A program made the position numbers and the translations under genes. Under the pieces are notes generated by a model, which worked only from the letters and a program-made list of their open reading frames with translations, searched no databases and was not told the origin of the DNA. 64,000 nucleotides of DNA from Flavobacterium sp. J372 (GTDB taxonomy: Bacteria; Bacteroidota; Bacteroidia; Flavobacteriales; Flavobacteriaceae): NCBI RefSeq assembly GCF_024699965.1, contig NZ_JAJOMZ010000004.1:620001-684000 (forward strand), in the 5' to 3' direction. Position 1 is the first letter of the stretch. The number at the start of each line of letters is the position of its first letter. Shown piece after piece: positions 25,602-34,702 of the stretch.

Positions 25602-26261
25602 TTAGATGCTTTTTAAGTCTTTTATAACTTTAAAGGCAAGGTCAACTTCTTCATCGTTTACAAGAATAGTAAATTCATACGACGTAGAGATTACCTCATT
25701 GATAATAATTCCTTCCCAGGCAAGCCTTTGGAAGATATAGTAATAAACCCCGGGCGTTGATATGTTGTCTTTTGGCAACTTTACAGTTATTGATGCCAGA
25801 TTATCTGTACGCTCTATTTGTTTTTCGCCTGCAAAAAGCTTTTCAACAATGGTGTTCATGCTTGAGCTCACCACTACATTAGTTTCATTTACCCCTCTTG
25901 ATGAAGTATAAAAAACTTCAGGATAAGTGTTGATGTAGCCAATCAATTCTGCCTGTTTGTTCAGTATCGTGTCAGACACTGCAAATGTATAATCAGTAAG
26001 TGATGAACGTACTGTAATCTCGCCTATACCTTTTAAAACTTTTACAATCTTATGGTTAACACGAAAGTTAAGATCTTCCGAAAGGCGCTTTAGCGACATT
26101 ACCACCGCTCCCTGTTTAACGTCTTTACCTATTTCCGCCTCCAGCTCCGGCATCATGTTGCGGGCGAGTGAGGTTAAATTTATTATGCCCTGCGACAGGG
26201 CGCTGAGTAAAAATGGCTTTGTCTTAATGTAGTGTTCTACTACAGACGAAATTGTTTTCAT
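25602..26261 (-). CDS. ACT-domain protein of unknown function
   Basis: 219 residues. The N-terminal half looks like a winged-helix or helical module (FLLSALSQGIINLTSLAR), and the C-terminal half (about 75-219) has two ACT-like repeats (FAVSDTILNKQAELIGYINT, and GVYYYIFQRLAWEGIIINEV). Homologues in flavobacteria are sometimes named aspartate kinase because of the ACT domain, but no kinase motif is present here, so that name should not be used. It may be a small ligand-binding regulator. Neighbours give no pathway. Confidence 0.75.
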   Translation of the reverse strand: MKTISSVVEHYIKTKPFLLSALSQGIINLTSLARNMMPELEAEIGKDVKQGAVVMSLKRLSEDLNFRVNHKIVKVLKGIGEITVRSSLTDYTFAVSDTILNKQAELIGYINTYPEVFYTSSRGVNETNVVVSSSMNTIVEKLFAGEKQIERTDNLASITVKLPKDNISTPGVYYYIFQRLAWEGIIINEVISTSYEFTILVNDEEVDLAFKVIKDLKSI

Positions 26262-26338
26262 AGCTTAAGTTGTTGTGTGTGTTGTTGTTTGCATCGCAAA
26301 TATACAAAGTAAAAACAATTTGTTAAAAATCTAACAAC

Positions 26339-26698
26339 TTAAAAGTGAAAGAAGGCATCTTCCAAATGTTCTATTTCAAAATTACCATTATTATTGTAAA
26401 CAGATATTATATCAAATCTGACCTCAGCATCTAAGTCATTCTGCTGTACATATTCATTTACGGCTTTTACCAACAGCTGGATTTTCTTAGGTTTCACAAA
26501 CTCCTGTGGCAGCCCAAAATCAAGAGAAGAACGAGTCTTAACTTCAACTATGGCTAATACATCGCCTTTTTGTGCAATGATATCTATTTCAGCTTTTTGG
26601 AACACGTAGTTGGTCTGCAATATGTCATAGCCATGCTTCCGCAGATAGGCCACAGCTGCTTCTTCACCAAGTTTTCCTAAATCATTGTGTTCAGCCAT
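26339..26698 (-). CDS. YraN-family (UPF0102) endonuclease-like protein
   Basis: 119 residues. The Holliday-junction-resolvase-like PD-(D/E)XK core is complete: GKLGEEAAVAYLRKHGYDIL, AEIDIIAQKGDVLAIVEVKT (ExK) and RFDIISVYN. YraN is widely conserved; its cellular role is not firmly known. Its start overlaps the stop of the LD-carboxypeptidase gene by 1 nt, so it is the second gene of that unit. Confidence 0.93.
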   Translation of the reverse strand: MAEHNDLGKLGEEAAVAYLRKHGYDILQTNYVFQKAEIDIIAQKGDVLAIVEVKTRSSLDFGLPQEFVKPKKIQLLVKAVNEYVQQNDLDAEVRFDIISVYNNNGNFEIEHLEDAFFHF

Positions 26699-27653
26699 TA
26701 ATCAAAGTTAAGTTTTGTGCCTGAGGCAGTTACATCAAGCGTTACAGTTTTGCCCATGATAAGTGTGCGGTTATCTTTTATATGCCCTGCCGGAAAATTA
26801 AAGCAAATCGGGATATTGTATTTTTTTGTAATGTCACGAATAATTTCCATTGCATCATGCCCCCACGGTATGTCATTATCACGCATTTTGGTGAAAGAAC
26901 CTATTAACACTCCTTTAACATTTTTGAAATACCCGTTACGGTCTAGGTTGGTCATCATCCTGTCAATGTGGTAAAGGTATTCGTCGAGGTCTTCTATAAA
27001 GATGATTTTATTTTTGTAATCCGCTTCAGAGGGTGACCCAATAATGCTATATAGTACCGAGAGATTTCCGCCGACAAGTTCACCGGCGGCTTTTCCAGGC
27101 TTGTTGAATTCATGCGCAGGAATTGTATAAACCAGCTTCTCGCCGAATAGCGCTTTCCTCAAACTTTCAATGGCCTCGGACGTTGCACCTGAGACAGAAA
27201 TACAGGCAATACCGTGCAATGTTGCAATATCAAAGTTATTGATGTGGCTGTGCAGCACCGTAACATCACTAAACCCGATAAGCCATTTAGGCCTTTGCTT
27301 GAACTTCGCAAAGTCAACCCTATCAACAATCTTTGCAGTGCCGTAGCCGCCCTTGGCCGTCCATATCGCTTTTATTGACGGGTTGTCCAGCATCTGCTGC
27401 AGGTCTGTTGCACGTTGCCAGTCCGGTCCGGCAAGCTGGTTGTCGCTCAGCCCGACGGTTTTGCCGATAACAACATTCAGTCCCCAGCTTTTCAGTAAAT
27501 TGATGGCAGGCTGCAATGGCGCCATGTCCACTTTACGGGCGGTGGCGAGTATGCCAACGGTATCGCCTTTTTGAGGTATGGCGGTGTTTTGACATATTGC
27601 GCTTTAACGGATACAGCAAAAAGCAAAAGTAAAAGGATGATTCTGTGTGGCAT
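26698..27653 (-). CDS. Muramoyltetrapeptide LD-carboxypeptidase (S66), frame interrupted
   Basis: Peptidase family S66 (LdcA/MccF), trimming the D-Ala from peptidoglycan tetrapeptides. The catalytic region shows LIGFSDVTVLH (GxSD nucleophile), IFIEDLDEYLYHIDRMM and CFNFPAGHIKDNR (Ser-Glu-His). The first 30 residues, including a signal peptide (MPHRIILLLLLFAVSVKAQ), are encoded from ATG 27653 in a different frame; restoring one base in the GG at 27566-27567 gives KKGDTVGILATARKVDMAP and an intact 318-residue protein. The signal peptide implies a periplasmic enzyme. A start at 27531 would omit the signal and the first strand. Confidence 0.85.
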
Positions 27654-27715
27654 TTAGTAAATCTATATCTACAAATATAGGCAACCTCCTTCGAAAAAGA
27701 ATGCAGCAAAAATCG

Positions 27716-27723
27716 TACTTTTG
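27716..27723 (+). promoter_or_regulatory. -7 element of metG
   Basis: TACTTTTG (TAnnTTTG) lies 19 nt upstream of the metG ATG at 27743; the -33 region has only a weak TTC. Confidence 0.5.
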
Positions 27724-27742
27724 CATAAATTTTCTCAAAACG

Positions 27743-29822
27743 ATGATACAAGACCCTAAAAGATATACAATTACTGCCGCCCTGCCTTACACCAACGGAC
27801 CCCATACACATTGGCCATTTGGCAGGCGTTTACATACCTTCAGATATTTATGCGCGTTTTCTTCGCCTTCAGGGTAAAGATGTGGCGTTCATCTGCGGAA
27901 GCGATGAGCACGGTGTGGCTATCTCTATGAAAGCCAAAAAAGAAGGCATCACCCCGCAGCAGGTTATCGATAAATATCACGGTATCATAAAGCAAAGCTT
28001 TGAAGATTTTGGCGTGTCGTTTGATAATTATTCCCGTACATCGGCACATATTCATCATGATACGGCTTCTGAATTTTTCAAGAAGCTGTATAACGAAGAT
28101 AAGTTTATTGAGGAAGTAACTGAACAGCTGTATGATGAGCAGGCGCAGCAGTTCCTGGCCGACCGTTTCGTAACCGGTACCTGCCCGAAATGCGGTAACG
28201 ATGACGCTTATGGCGACCAATGCGAAAAGTGCGGGTCATCTCTTAACGCGACTGACCTTATAAATCCAAAATCGACTATAACCGGAACAACACCCGTAAC
28301 AAAGTCAACTAAACACTGGTTCCTGCCACTCGACCGCTATGATGCTTTTCTGCGTGAATGGATCCTTGAAGGGCATAAAAACGACTGGAAACCGAATGTA
28401 TACGGCCAGGTGAAATCATGGCTGGAAGACGGACTAAAACCCCGTGCTGTAACCCGCGACCTTGACTGGGGTATACCCGTACCGGTGGAAGGCGCCGAGG
28501 GCAAAGTGCTGTATGTGTGGTTTGATGCGCCTATAGGCTATATATCATCTACCAAAGAGTGGGCGCAGCGTGAAGGCAAAGACTGGGAGCCGTACTGGAA
28601 AAGTAATGATACCAAGCTGGTGCACTTCATCGGGAAAGATAATATAGTTTTCCATTGCGTGATTTTCCCTGCAATGCTTAAGGCGGAAGGCAGTTATATA
28701 TTGCCGGATAATGTGCCTGCCAACGAGTTTCTGAACCTTGAGGGAAACAAGCTGTCAACGTCTAAAAACTGGGCGGTGTGGCTTCACGAGTACCTGCAGG
28801 ACTTCCCAGGGCAGCAGGATGTATTGCGTTATGCGCTTACGGCTGCTGCACCCGAAACAAAAGACAACGACTTTACATGGAAAGATTTCCAGGCGCGCAA
28901 CAACAATGAGCTCGTAGCTATTTTCGGTAACTTCATCAACCGCGTTGTGGTGCTAACTAATAAATATTATGAGGGCATTGTTCCGCAGCCAAATAACTTT
29001 AGCGATGTTGATGAGGCTACCCTTACCGAAATGCGCGCTTACCCGGCCGTGATTGCCAGCAGTATTGAGCGTTACCGTTTTCGTGAGGCATTGAGCGAAC
29101 TGATGAACCTTGCGCGCCTGGGCAACAAATACCTGGCGGACGAAGAGCCGTGGAAGATGATAAAGGAAAATCCGGCGCGTGTACAGACGCAGATGTATGT
29201 AGCATTACAAATTGCTGCGGCACTGAGTGTACTCAGCGAACCATTTTTGCCGTTTACAGCCGGTAAGCTTAAGAACATGCTGAACCTCACTGTCACCTCG
29301 AGCGCAGTCGCGAGGTTAACATGGAATGACATTTCACTAAAAACAGATTTACTAAAAGCCGGAGACCAGATAGGCCAGGCTGAACTGCTTTTCGCTAAAA
29401 TTGAAGACGAAGCCATACAAAAACAGATAGATAAATTGGAAGCTACTAAAACCGCCAACGCCGCCGAAAATAAGAAAGCCGAACCACAGAAAGACCTGAT
29501 TCAGTTTGAGGATTTCGCGAAGATGGACATAAGAACCGGAACAATACTTGAAGCGGAGAAAATGCCGAAAGCCAATAAGCTATTGGTGCTTAAAGTAGAT
29601 ACTGGAATTGATGTGCGTACCATAGTTTCGGGTATTGCAGAAAGTTTCTCACCGGAAGAAGTGGTAGGCAAGCGTGTTACCGTACTGGTAAACCTTGCCC
29701 CGCGCAACCTTCGCGGTGTAGAAAGCCAGGGTATGATACTAATGACCCAGAACGCCGAAGGCAAGCTTGTTTTCGTAAACCCTGATGCTGATGGCGTAGG
29801 GAATGGGGAAGTTGTGAGTTAA
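27743..29822 (+). CDS. metG: Methionyl-tRNA synthetase, frame interrupted near the 5' end
   Basis: Charges tRNA-Met. From ATG 27743 the frame reads [14 protein letters not shown] and then diverges; the remaining 667 residues follow in the next frame from 27819 ([20 protein letters not shown]). Removing one C from the run at 27800-27803 restores [13 protein letters not shown] (HIGH motif) and a normal 692-residue enzyme. Other marks: zinc knuckle [28 protein letters not shown] (KMSKS), and a C-terminal tRNA-binding EMAP-like domain ([20 protein letters not shown]). metG is essential, so the break is almost surely a sequence error. Confidence 0.95.
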
Positions 29823-29839
29823 GATTATTTACAATTATA

Positions 29840-29870
29840 TTTGATTATTTTCTTTTAATTTGTATTTTTA
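29840..29870 (+). promoter_or_regulatory. Promoter of the restriction-modification module
   Basis: TTTG (29840-29843), 19-nt spacer, TATTTTTA (29863-29870), one mismatch to TAnnTTTG, 15 nt before the methyltransferase ATG. The inserted module has its own promoter and need not depend on metG transcription. Confidence 0.55.
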
Positions 29871-29885
29871 CCAAAAAAAATAGTC

Positions 29886-30719
29886 ATGGCAAAAAACAAA
29901 CTGGTTTCTCCATTTTTAAAATGGGTTGGCGGCAAGAGACAAATCATGCCTTCAATTGTAGAGTTATTGCCTAAAAAAATCGATAATTACATTGAGCCTT
30001 TCGTTGGCGGAGGTGCAGTCTTGTTTCATCTTCAGCCTAAAAAAGCGATAATAAATGATTTTAATTCTGAATTGATAAATGTCTATAACGTCATTAAACA
30101 TAGCTTACCAGAATTAGTCGAAGACTTAAGACGACACGATAATGAAGAAGGTTATTTTTATAAACTTCGTTCGTTGGACAGAACAAAGGAATTCAATGAT
30201 CTTACAGATGTTCAAAAGGCTTCTCGGGTTATATATTTAAATAAAACATGTTTTAACGGGCTTTATCGGGTAAACAATGCAGGAGAGTTTAATGCTCCTT
30301 TTGGAAGGTATAAAAATCCAAATATCGTAAATGAACCTACTTTAAAGGCAGTAAGTGCTTACTTAAAAAATAATGATGTTCAAATTTTAAGCGGCGATTA
30401 TGAAGATGTTTTAAAACAAGCAGATAAAAAATCTTTTGTTTATTTAGATCCACCGTATGACCCAGTTTCTGAGAGTTCCAATTTTACAGGTTATATACAG
30501 GGAGGATGGGATATCATGGATCAAGTGCGTTTACGTGATGCTTGCAATGATTTAAATAGTAGAGGGATCAAATTTCTTCTATCCAATTCATCTACTCAGA
30601 GAATAAAAGATTTATATCAAGATTATAATATCAGCACTGTCATGGCCACTAGAGCTATTAATTCTGATGGTGATAAAAGAGGCGAAGTTGAGGAAGTTTT
30701 GATCAGAAATTATGAGTAG
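29886..30719 (+). CDS. Dam-family DNA adenine methyltransferase (DpnM-like)
   Basis: 277 residues of the D12/Dam class. SAM-binding motif I is YIEPFVGGGAVLFHL, the catalytic motif IV is VYLDPPYDPVSES (DPPY), and FLKWVGGKRQIMPSI is the N-terminal motif. It methylates adenine N6; close relatives (Dam, DpnM) recognise GATC, so GATC is the first guess but is not proven. AT-rich codons (tta, aga, ata) contrast with metG and cat on either side, which suggests transfer. The stop overlaps the start of the nuclease gene by 8 nt, giving a coupled modification/restriction pair. Confidence 0.93.
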   Translation: MAKNKLVSPFLKWVGGKRQIMPSIVELLPKKIDNYIEPFVGGGAVLFHLQPKKAIINDFNSELINVYNVIKHSLPELVEDLRRHDNEEGYFYKLRSLDRTKEFNDLTDVQKASRVIYLNKTCFNGLYRVNNAGEFNAPFGRYKNPNIVNEPTLKAVSAYLKNNDVQILSGDYEDVLKQADKKSFVYLDPPYDPVSESSNFTGYIQGGWDIMDQVRLRDACNDLNSRGIKFLLSNSSTQRIKDLYQDYNISTVMATRAINSDGDKRGEVEEVLIRNYE

Positions 30720-32009
30720 TTCAAAAAATGATATTGCTTGGGTTAAACTTTTTGAAGAGCACAAATTATTAGAGGCTATTCAAATCACAGGCTATGCTAT
30801 TATAAGTTCCAAAACAATAAATGATGAAAGAGAAGCTAGATTGATGACAAAGTTTGATCATAGGTCACAACTTCCAAAAATTTTTTAGAAAACTCGCTTT
30901 CAATCTTACCAATTTCAAGAGGCTCTTATATAATCGGCACATTTAAAACTTTTGAAAGGTTTAATAATCTCGACGTTGATACAAAGAAGATTCCATTTCC
31001 TATACCTCTCGAAAGCTTAGATTATAATGATATAAATAGTGAGGCAACAGCTATCAACTGTGCTTTTGTTTCAGGCATACTGAATGATTTTATTGATGAT
31101 AAAATTTTATATCCAACAGTGAGTGGTCGTATGAGTTCATCATCATTTGATTTTAAAATTGATACAAATAATATGCCTTTTAAGATTGAGGTTGCCAATT
31201 CACAAATTGAGATAGATGGAGGATATGAAGGGGAAACATCACTTACTATTATCGAGGCAAAAAACTATATATCAAGTGATTTTTTAATTCGTCAATTATT
31301 TTATCCCTATAGATTATGGTCTCGGAAAATCAATAAAAAAGTAAGGACTGTTTTTCTGACTTATTCAAACGGAACTTTTCATTTACGTGAATACTCCTTC
31401 TTAGATGTGAATAGTTATAATTCTATTACGCTAACTAAGGAACGAAAGTATGTGGTATACGAGGGTGAGATAAATCTAGAAAATATTCAAAAAATTATTG
31501 ATTCAACTGATATTGTACAGGAGCCAGATATACCTTTCCCTCAAGCTAACTCATTTGAAAGAGTTATAAACTTGTGTGAAATTTTATATCAAAAAGGAGA
31601 ACTTACAAGGGATGACCTTCTCTCAAATTATGATTTTACCAAAAAGGAAAAATTAGACAAAAGACAAATTAATTATTACACCGATGCAGCAAGATACTTG
31701 GGACTTGTTGATAAAAAATTGCAAGATAAGCAGGTGACATATTTTCTGTCAAAAGAAGGACTCGCACTATTTAACTTAAACATTATAGATAGGCAATTAA
31801 AATTTGTTGAATTGATTCTTAGTCATGCTATTTTTAAGAGGACTCTACAATTATATTTGGATAATTCCCAAGCACCATTAAGAAAAGAAATTGTTCCAAT
31901 TATGATTGAATTACAACTATATAATATTGGCGAGCATAGTACTTTTTTTCGAAGAGCCTCAACCATTTTAGCATGGACGAACTGGATAATGAATTTAATT
32001 GAAGAATAA
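30712..32009 (+). CDS. Type II-like restriction endonuclease, frame interrupted
   Basis: From ATG 30712 a 57-residue stretch (KNDIAWVKLFEEHKLLEAIQ) ends at a stop; the rest continues in another frame (ISRGSYIIGTFKTFERFNN, then SGRMSSSSFDF). Adding one T to TTTTTT (30881-30886) gives a continuous 432-residue protein. The nuclease core is IEIDGGYEGETSLTIIEAKN: Asp169, Glu183 and Lys185 of a PD-(D/E)XK site. The C-terminal third (LLSNYDFTKKEKLDKRQINY) looks like a winged helix. I do not recognise a named restriction enzyme. The Dam-type methyltransferase overlapping it by 8 nt makes a restriction role very likely. The stop overlaps the cat ATG by 1 nt. Confidence 0.8.
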
Positions 32010-32635
32010 TGCCCACTAAAATAAACTTTTCAACCTACCCACGCCGTGAGCACTTTGAGTTTTTCAGGAAATTTGAAGAGCCGTTTTTTGGGCTGGTGGT
32101 GAATGTAGATCTGACCAAAGCATACGCTGCGGCAAAAGCAGGCGGGCACTCGTTCTTTTTGTATTACCTGCATAAACTGGCTGCGGCGGTAAATGCTATT
32201 GAGGAATTCCGCTATCGCATTGCGGGTGATGATATTGTGCTGCACGAGCGTATTGATGTATCGGCGACACTTACGCGTGATGATAATACATTCGGTTTTT
32301 CGTTGATGGAATTCCACCCTGACTTTGCCGTTTTCGAACAAACATCAAAAGCAGAGATTGAACGTGTTCGCACCACGCCTGGGCTCTTTACTCGAAAGTT
32401 TGAAGTGGATAACCTCATACATTTCTCTGCAATACCGTGGGTTGATTTTACATCGCTGTCACACGCCCGCAGCTTTACATTCCCCGACAGTTGTCCGAAA
32501 ATATCGGTAGGCAAAATGACAGATAAAGACGGCAGGAAGGTGATGCCGGTATCAGTACATGTACATCACGGGCTTATGGATGGTTACCACGTTGGCCAAT
32601 TCTATGACATCCTTCAGCAAAGGCTGGATGAGTAA
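32009..32635 (+). CDS. Chloramphenicol acetyltransferase-family protein
   Basis: 208 residues of the CAT fold. The catalytic histidine motif is VHVHHGLMDGYHVGQF (HHxxxDG), and YRIAGDDIVLHERIDVSATL and DNLIHFSAIPWVDFTS are conserved substrate-side blocks. CAT-like genes are common in flavobacterial chromosomes and often have no known drug role; an acyltransferase of unknown substrate is safest, but O-acetylation of chloramphenicol is possible. GC-rich codon use matches the host and not the AT-rich module upstream. The ATG overlaps the endonuclease stop by 1 nt, so its native promoter seems displaced. Confidence 0.88.
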   Translation: MPTKINFSTYPRREHFEFFRKFEEPFFGLVVNVDLTKAYAAAKAGGHSFFLYYLHKLAAAVNAIEEFRYRIAGDDIVLHERIDVSATLTRDDNTFGFSLMEFHPDFAVFEQTSKAEIERVRTTPGLFTRKFEVDNLIHFSAIPWVDFTSLSHARSFTFPDSCPKISVGKMTDKDGRKVMPVSVHVHHGLMDGYHVGQFYDILQQRLDE

Positions 32636-32641
32636 AACAAA

Positions 32642-32671
32642 ACTCCCGCTGAAGCAGGAGTATTTATTTTT
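32642..32671. terminator. Terminator between cat and pyk
   Basis: Stem ACTCCCGC / GCAGGAGT (one mismatch) with a TGAA loop and T-rich tails on both strands. It follows the cat stop and overlaps the pyk stop region, so it can serve both convergent genes. Confidence 0.7.
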
Positions 32672-34100
32672 AAGCTATTTCTGAAACCCTCAGGGTATTT
32701 ACCATCCCTTTTTCAACCACAGGCATTGCTGCAAGATTGATAAGGAAATCGCCTTTTTCCACAAAGCCTTTTTCCCTTGCTATTTCGTTGATATCATCTA
32801 CAGTTTCATCCGTGCTGAGGAATTTATCATAGTAGAATGAATTCACTCCCCAAAGAAGGCTCATCTGCGTAAGTATGCGCTTGTTTGAAGTAAATACCAA
32901 AATCTGTGCATTAGGCCTCCAGGCAGATATCTGGAACGCTGTATAGCCTGTGTTAGTAAGCGTGGTGATAGCCTTTGCCTTGATCACGTTGGCCATTTGC
33001 GTGGCGTGGTGGCATATTGATTTTGTAATGAAGCGCTTAGTGCGTACCTGCGGTGTGTTTTGCGGCACCATAATAAGCGGACTGTCTTCCACCGCCTCAA
33101 TAATCTGCGTCATTTTTTCTATAACCTGTACCGGGTAATTACCTACAGATGTTTCACCTGAAAGCATTACAGCATCGGCGCCATCCATTACAGAGTTAGC
33201 CACGTCATTAACCTCGGCGCGGGTTGGCGTAAGGCTGGTAATCATGGTTTCCATCATTTGCGTGGCCACGATAACAGGTATACGTGCAGTTTTGGCGCGA
33301 TTAATAAGCTTCTTCTGTATAAGCGGAACTTCCTGTGCCGGCATTTCCACACCCAGGTCGCCGCGAGCAACCATAAGTCCATCACAAAAGGCCACAAGCT
33401 TGTCGATATTCTCTACCGCTTCCGGTTTCTCAATCTTGGCTATGATAGGAATTTTATAAGATGAGTGCTCGGCAATCAGGTCCTGCAGTTCTTCAAGGTC
33501 TTTTGGCGTACGCACGAATGAAAGCGCAATCCAGTCTACTTCAGCTTTAATGGCAAAAAGTGCATCACGAATATCTTTCTGCGTAAGTGCAGGCAGTGAT
33601 ACTTTAGTGTTGGGCAGGTTCACACCTTTCTTAGATTTTAGCGGACCGCCTTGTATGACTTTAGCTTTAACCTCAGTGTTTTTGTCGGTTTCAACAACCT
33701 CAAAAATCAGTTTGCCGTCGTCAAGAAGTATGCGCTCACCTGGGTTCACATCATTTGGGAACTCTTTATAGTTCATATATACGCGCTCAGCGGTACCTAA
33801 AATATCTTCAGCAGTAGTGAAAGTGATGATATCGCCGGGAGCCACTACAACATCTTCTTTCATAACGCCTACACGAAGCTTAGGCCCCTGTAGGTCGGCA
33901 AGTATAGAGGTGCTGTATCCAAACTCTTCGTTAAGCCCGCGGATGATGTCAATACGTTCCTGAACATCTGTATAATCAGCATGCGAAAAGTTTATCCTGA
34001 AAACATTTACGCCTGCGTCTATCATATTTTTAATGACTTCCCTTGTACTGCAGGCAGGGCCCAGCGTTGCTACAATCTTCGTCTTTTTGTTTGTCGGCAT
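32670..34100 (-). CDS. pyk: Pyruvate kinase
   Basis: 476 residues, converting phosphoenolpyruvate and ADP to pyruvate and ATP. The N-terminal TKIVATLGPACSTREVIKNM, the active-site block IPIIAKIEKPEAVENIDKL and MVARGDLGVEMPAQEVPL are all present, and the C-terminal allosteric domain (TNTGYTAFQISAWRPNAQIL) is full length. It is downstream of the IPExxxVDY gene with a 5-nt gap, an arrangement I recall from other flavobacteria. Confidence 0.97.
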   Translation of the reverse strand: MPTNKKTKIVATLGPACSTREVIKNMIDAGVNVFRINFSHADYTDVQERIDIIRGLNEEFGYSTSILADLQGPKLRVGVMKEDVVVAPGDIITFTTAEDILGTAERVYMNYKEFPNDVNPGERILLDDGKLIFEVVETDKNTEVKAKVIQGGPLKSKKGVNLPNTKVSLPALTQKDIRDALFAIKAEVDWIALSFVRTPKDLEELQDLIAEHSSYKIPIIAKIEKPEAVENIDKLVAFCDGLMVARGDLGVEMPAQEVPLIQKKLINRAKTARIPVIVATQMMETMITSLTPTRAEVNDVANSVMDGADAVMLSGETSVGNYPVQVIEKMTQIIEAVEDSPLIMVPQNTPQVRTKRFITKSICHHATQMANVIKAKAITTLTNTGYTAFQISAWRPNAQILVFTSNKRILTQMSLLWGVNSFYYDKFLSTDETVDDINEIAREKGFVEKGDFLINLAAMPVVEKGMVNTLRVSEIA

Positions 34101-34105
34101 TCTAT

Positions 34106-34588
34106 CTAAAAAATTAAATTGTTCTTTGATTTTATTTTACTGTGTTCCACGGGGTATGCTGTGGCTATATGCTTTATTTCGAGCAAACTCTCCACAATTT
34201 CATCAACCTCTGTGTTACATGGAATGTTTTCTATCTTCAGGATGTAATCTACCTTTTTAAATTCGGGCAGCAGGTGCACATTGGTAACCACTTTCATTTC
34301 TTCTTCTCCAAAAAGGGAAGCAGGCCCATCATGCTGCGAGATTACTTTATCCTTATTTTGTATCAGGCTCCAGGCACATCCGTCAGCATCTTCATAGTCA
34401 TAGCGCGAAAAGCTTGTTTCGCCGTCTTTCACTTTAATCCCGATGCCGTTTTCACAACGTTCAAGCATTATGCCTAAAGCGCTATTGATGAAATAAGCCA
34501 AACGGTAATCTTCAAGAGCCGAATGTATCGCAATCAATTCAAAATCAACCGTAATAAAATCGTCAATCTGTAATTTATGAATAGCCAT
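34106..34588 (-). CDS. IPExxxVDY-family protein
   Basis: 160 residues of a Bacteroidota family named after a central motif, seen here as LLPEFKKVDYILKIEN. The N-terminal half (VDFELIAIHSALEDYRLAYF) is a mixed alpha/beta fold. The function is unknown. Its place 5 nt upstream of pyk and 114 nt downstream of rnc is characteristic of the family, which makes the family call firm even though nothing biochemical can be said. Confidence 0.85.
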   Translation of the reverse strand: MAIHKLQIDDFITVDFELIAIHSALEDYRLAYFINSALGIMLERCENGIGIKVKDGETSFSRYDYEDADGCAWSLIQNKDKVISQHDGPASLFGEEEMKVVTNVHLLPEFKKVDYILKIENIPCNTEVDEIVESLLEIKHIATAYPVEHSKIKSKNNLIF

Positions 34589-34702
34589 TGCCTACCTGAT
34601 TGAGCCGTAAATATACCATTTAATACTGATAATAATACGTCCTGGATTTTAAGTTTCTGATAAATTCTTTACGAAAACGTTTGAGTATATATGAAACTTC
34701 GA

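Noticed and set aside
25602..26261. Annotation as aspartate kinase
   Set aside because: ACT-like repeats are present but no amino-acid kinase domain.
27533..27811. 92-residue minus-strand frame reaching across the ldcA-metG gap
   Set aside because: It overlaps the 5' end of metG and the signal peptide of ldcA and exists only because of the indels in both genes.
29840..32009. Island considered as a prophage remnant
   Set aside because: Only a methyltransferase and a nuclease are present; no integrase, structural gene or attachment-site repeat was seen.
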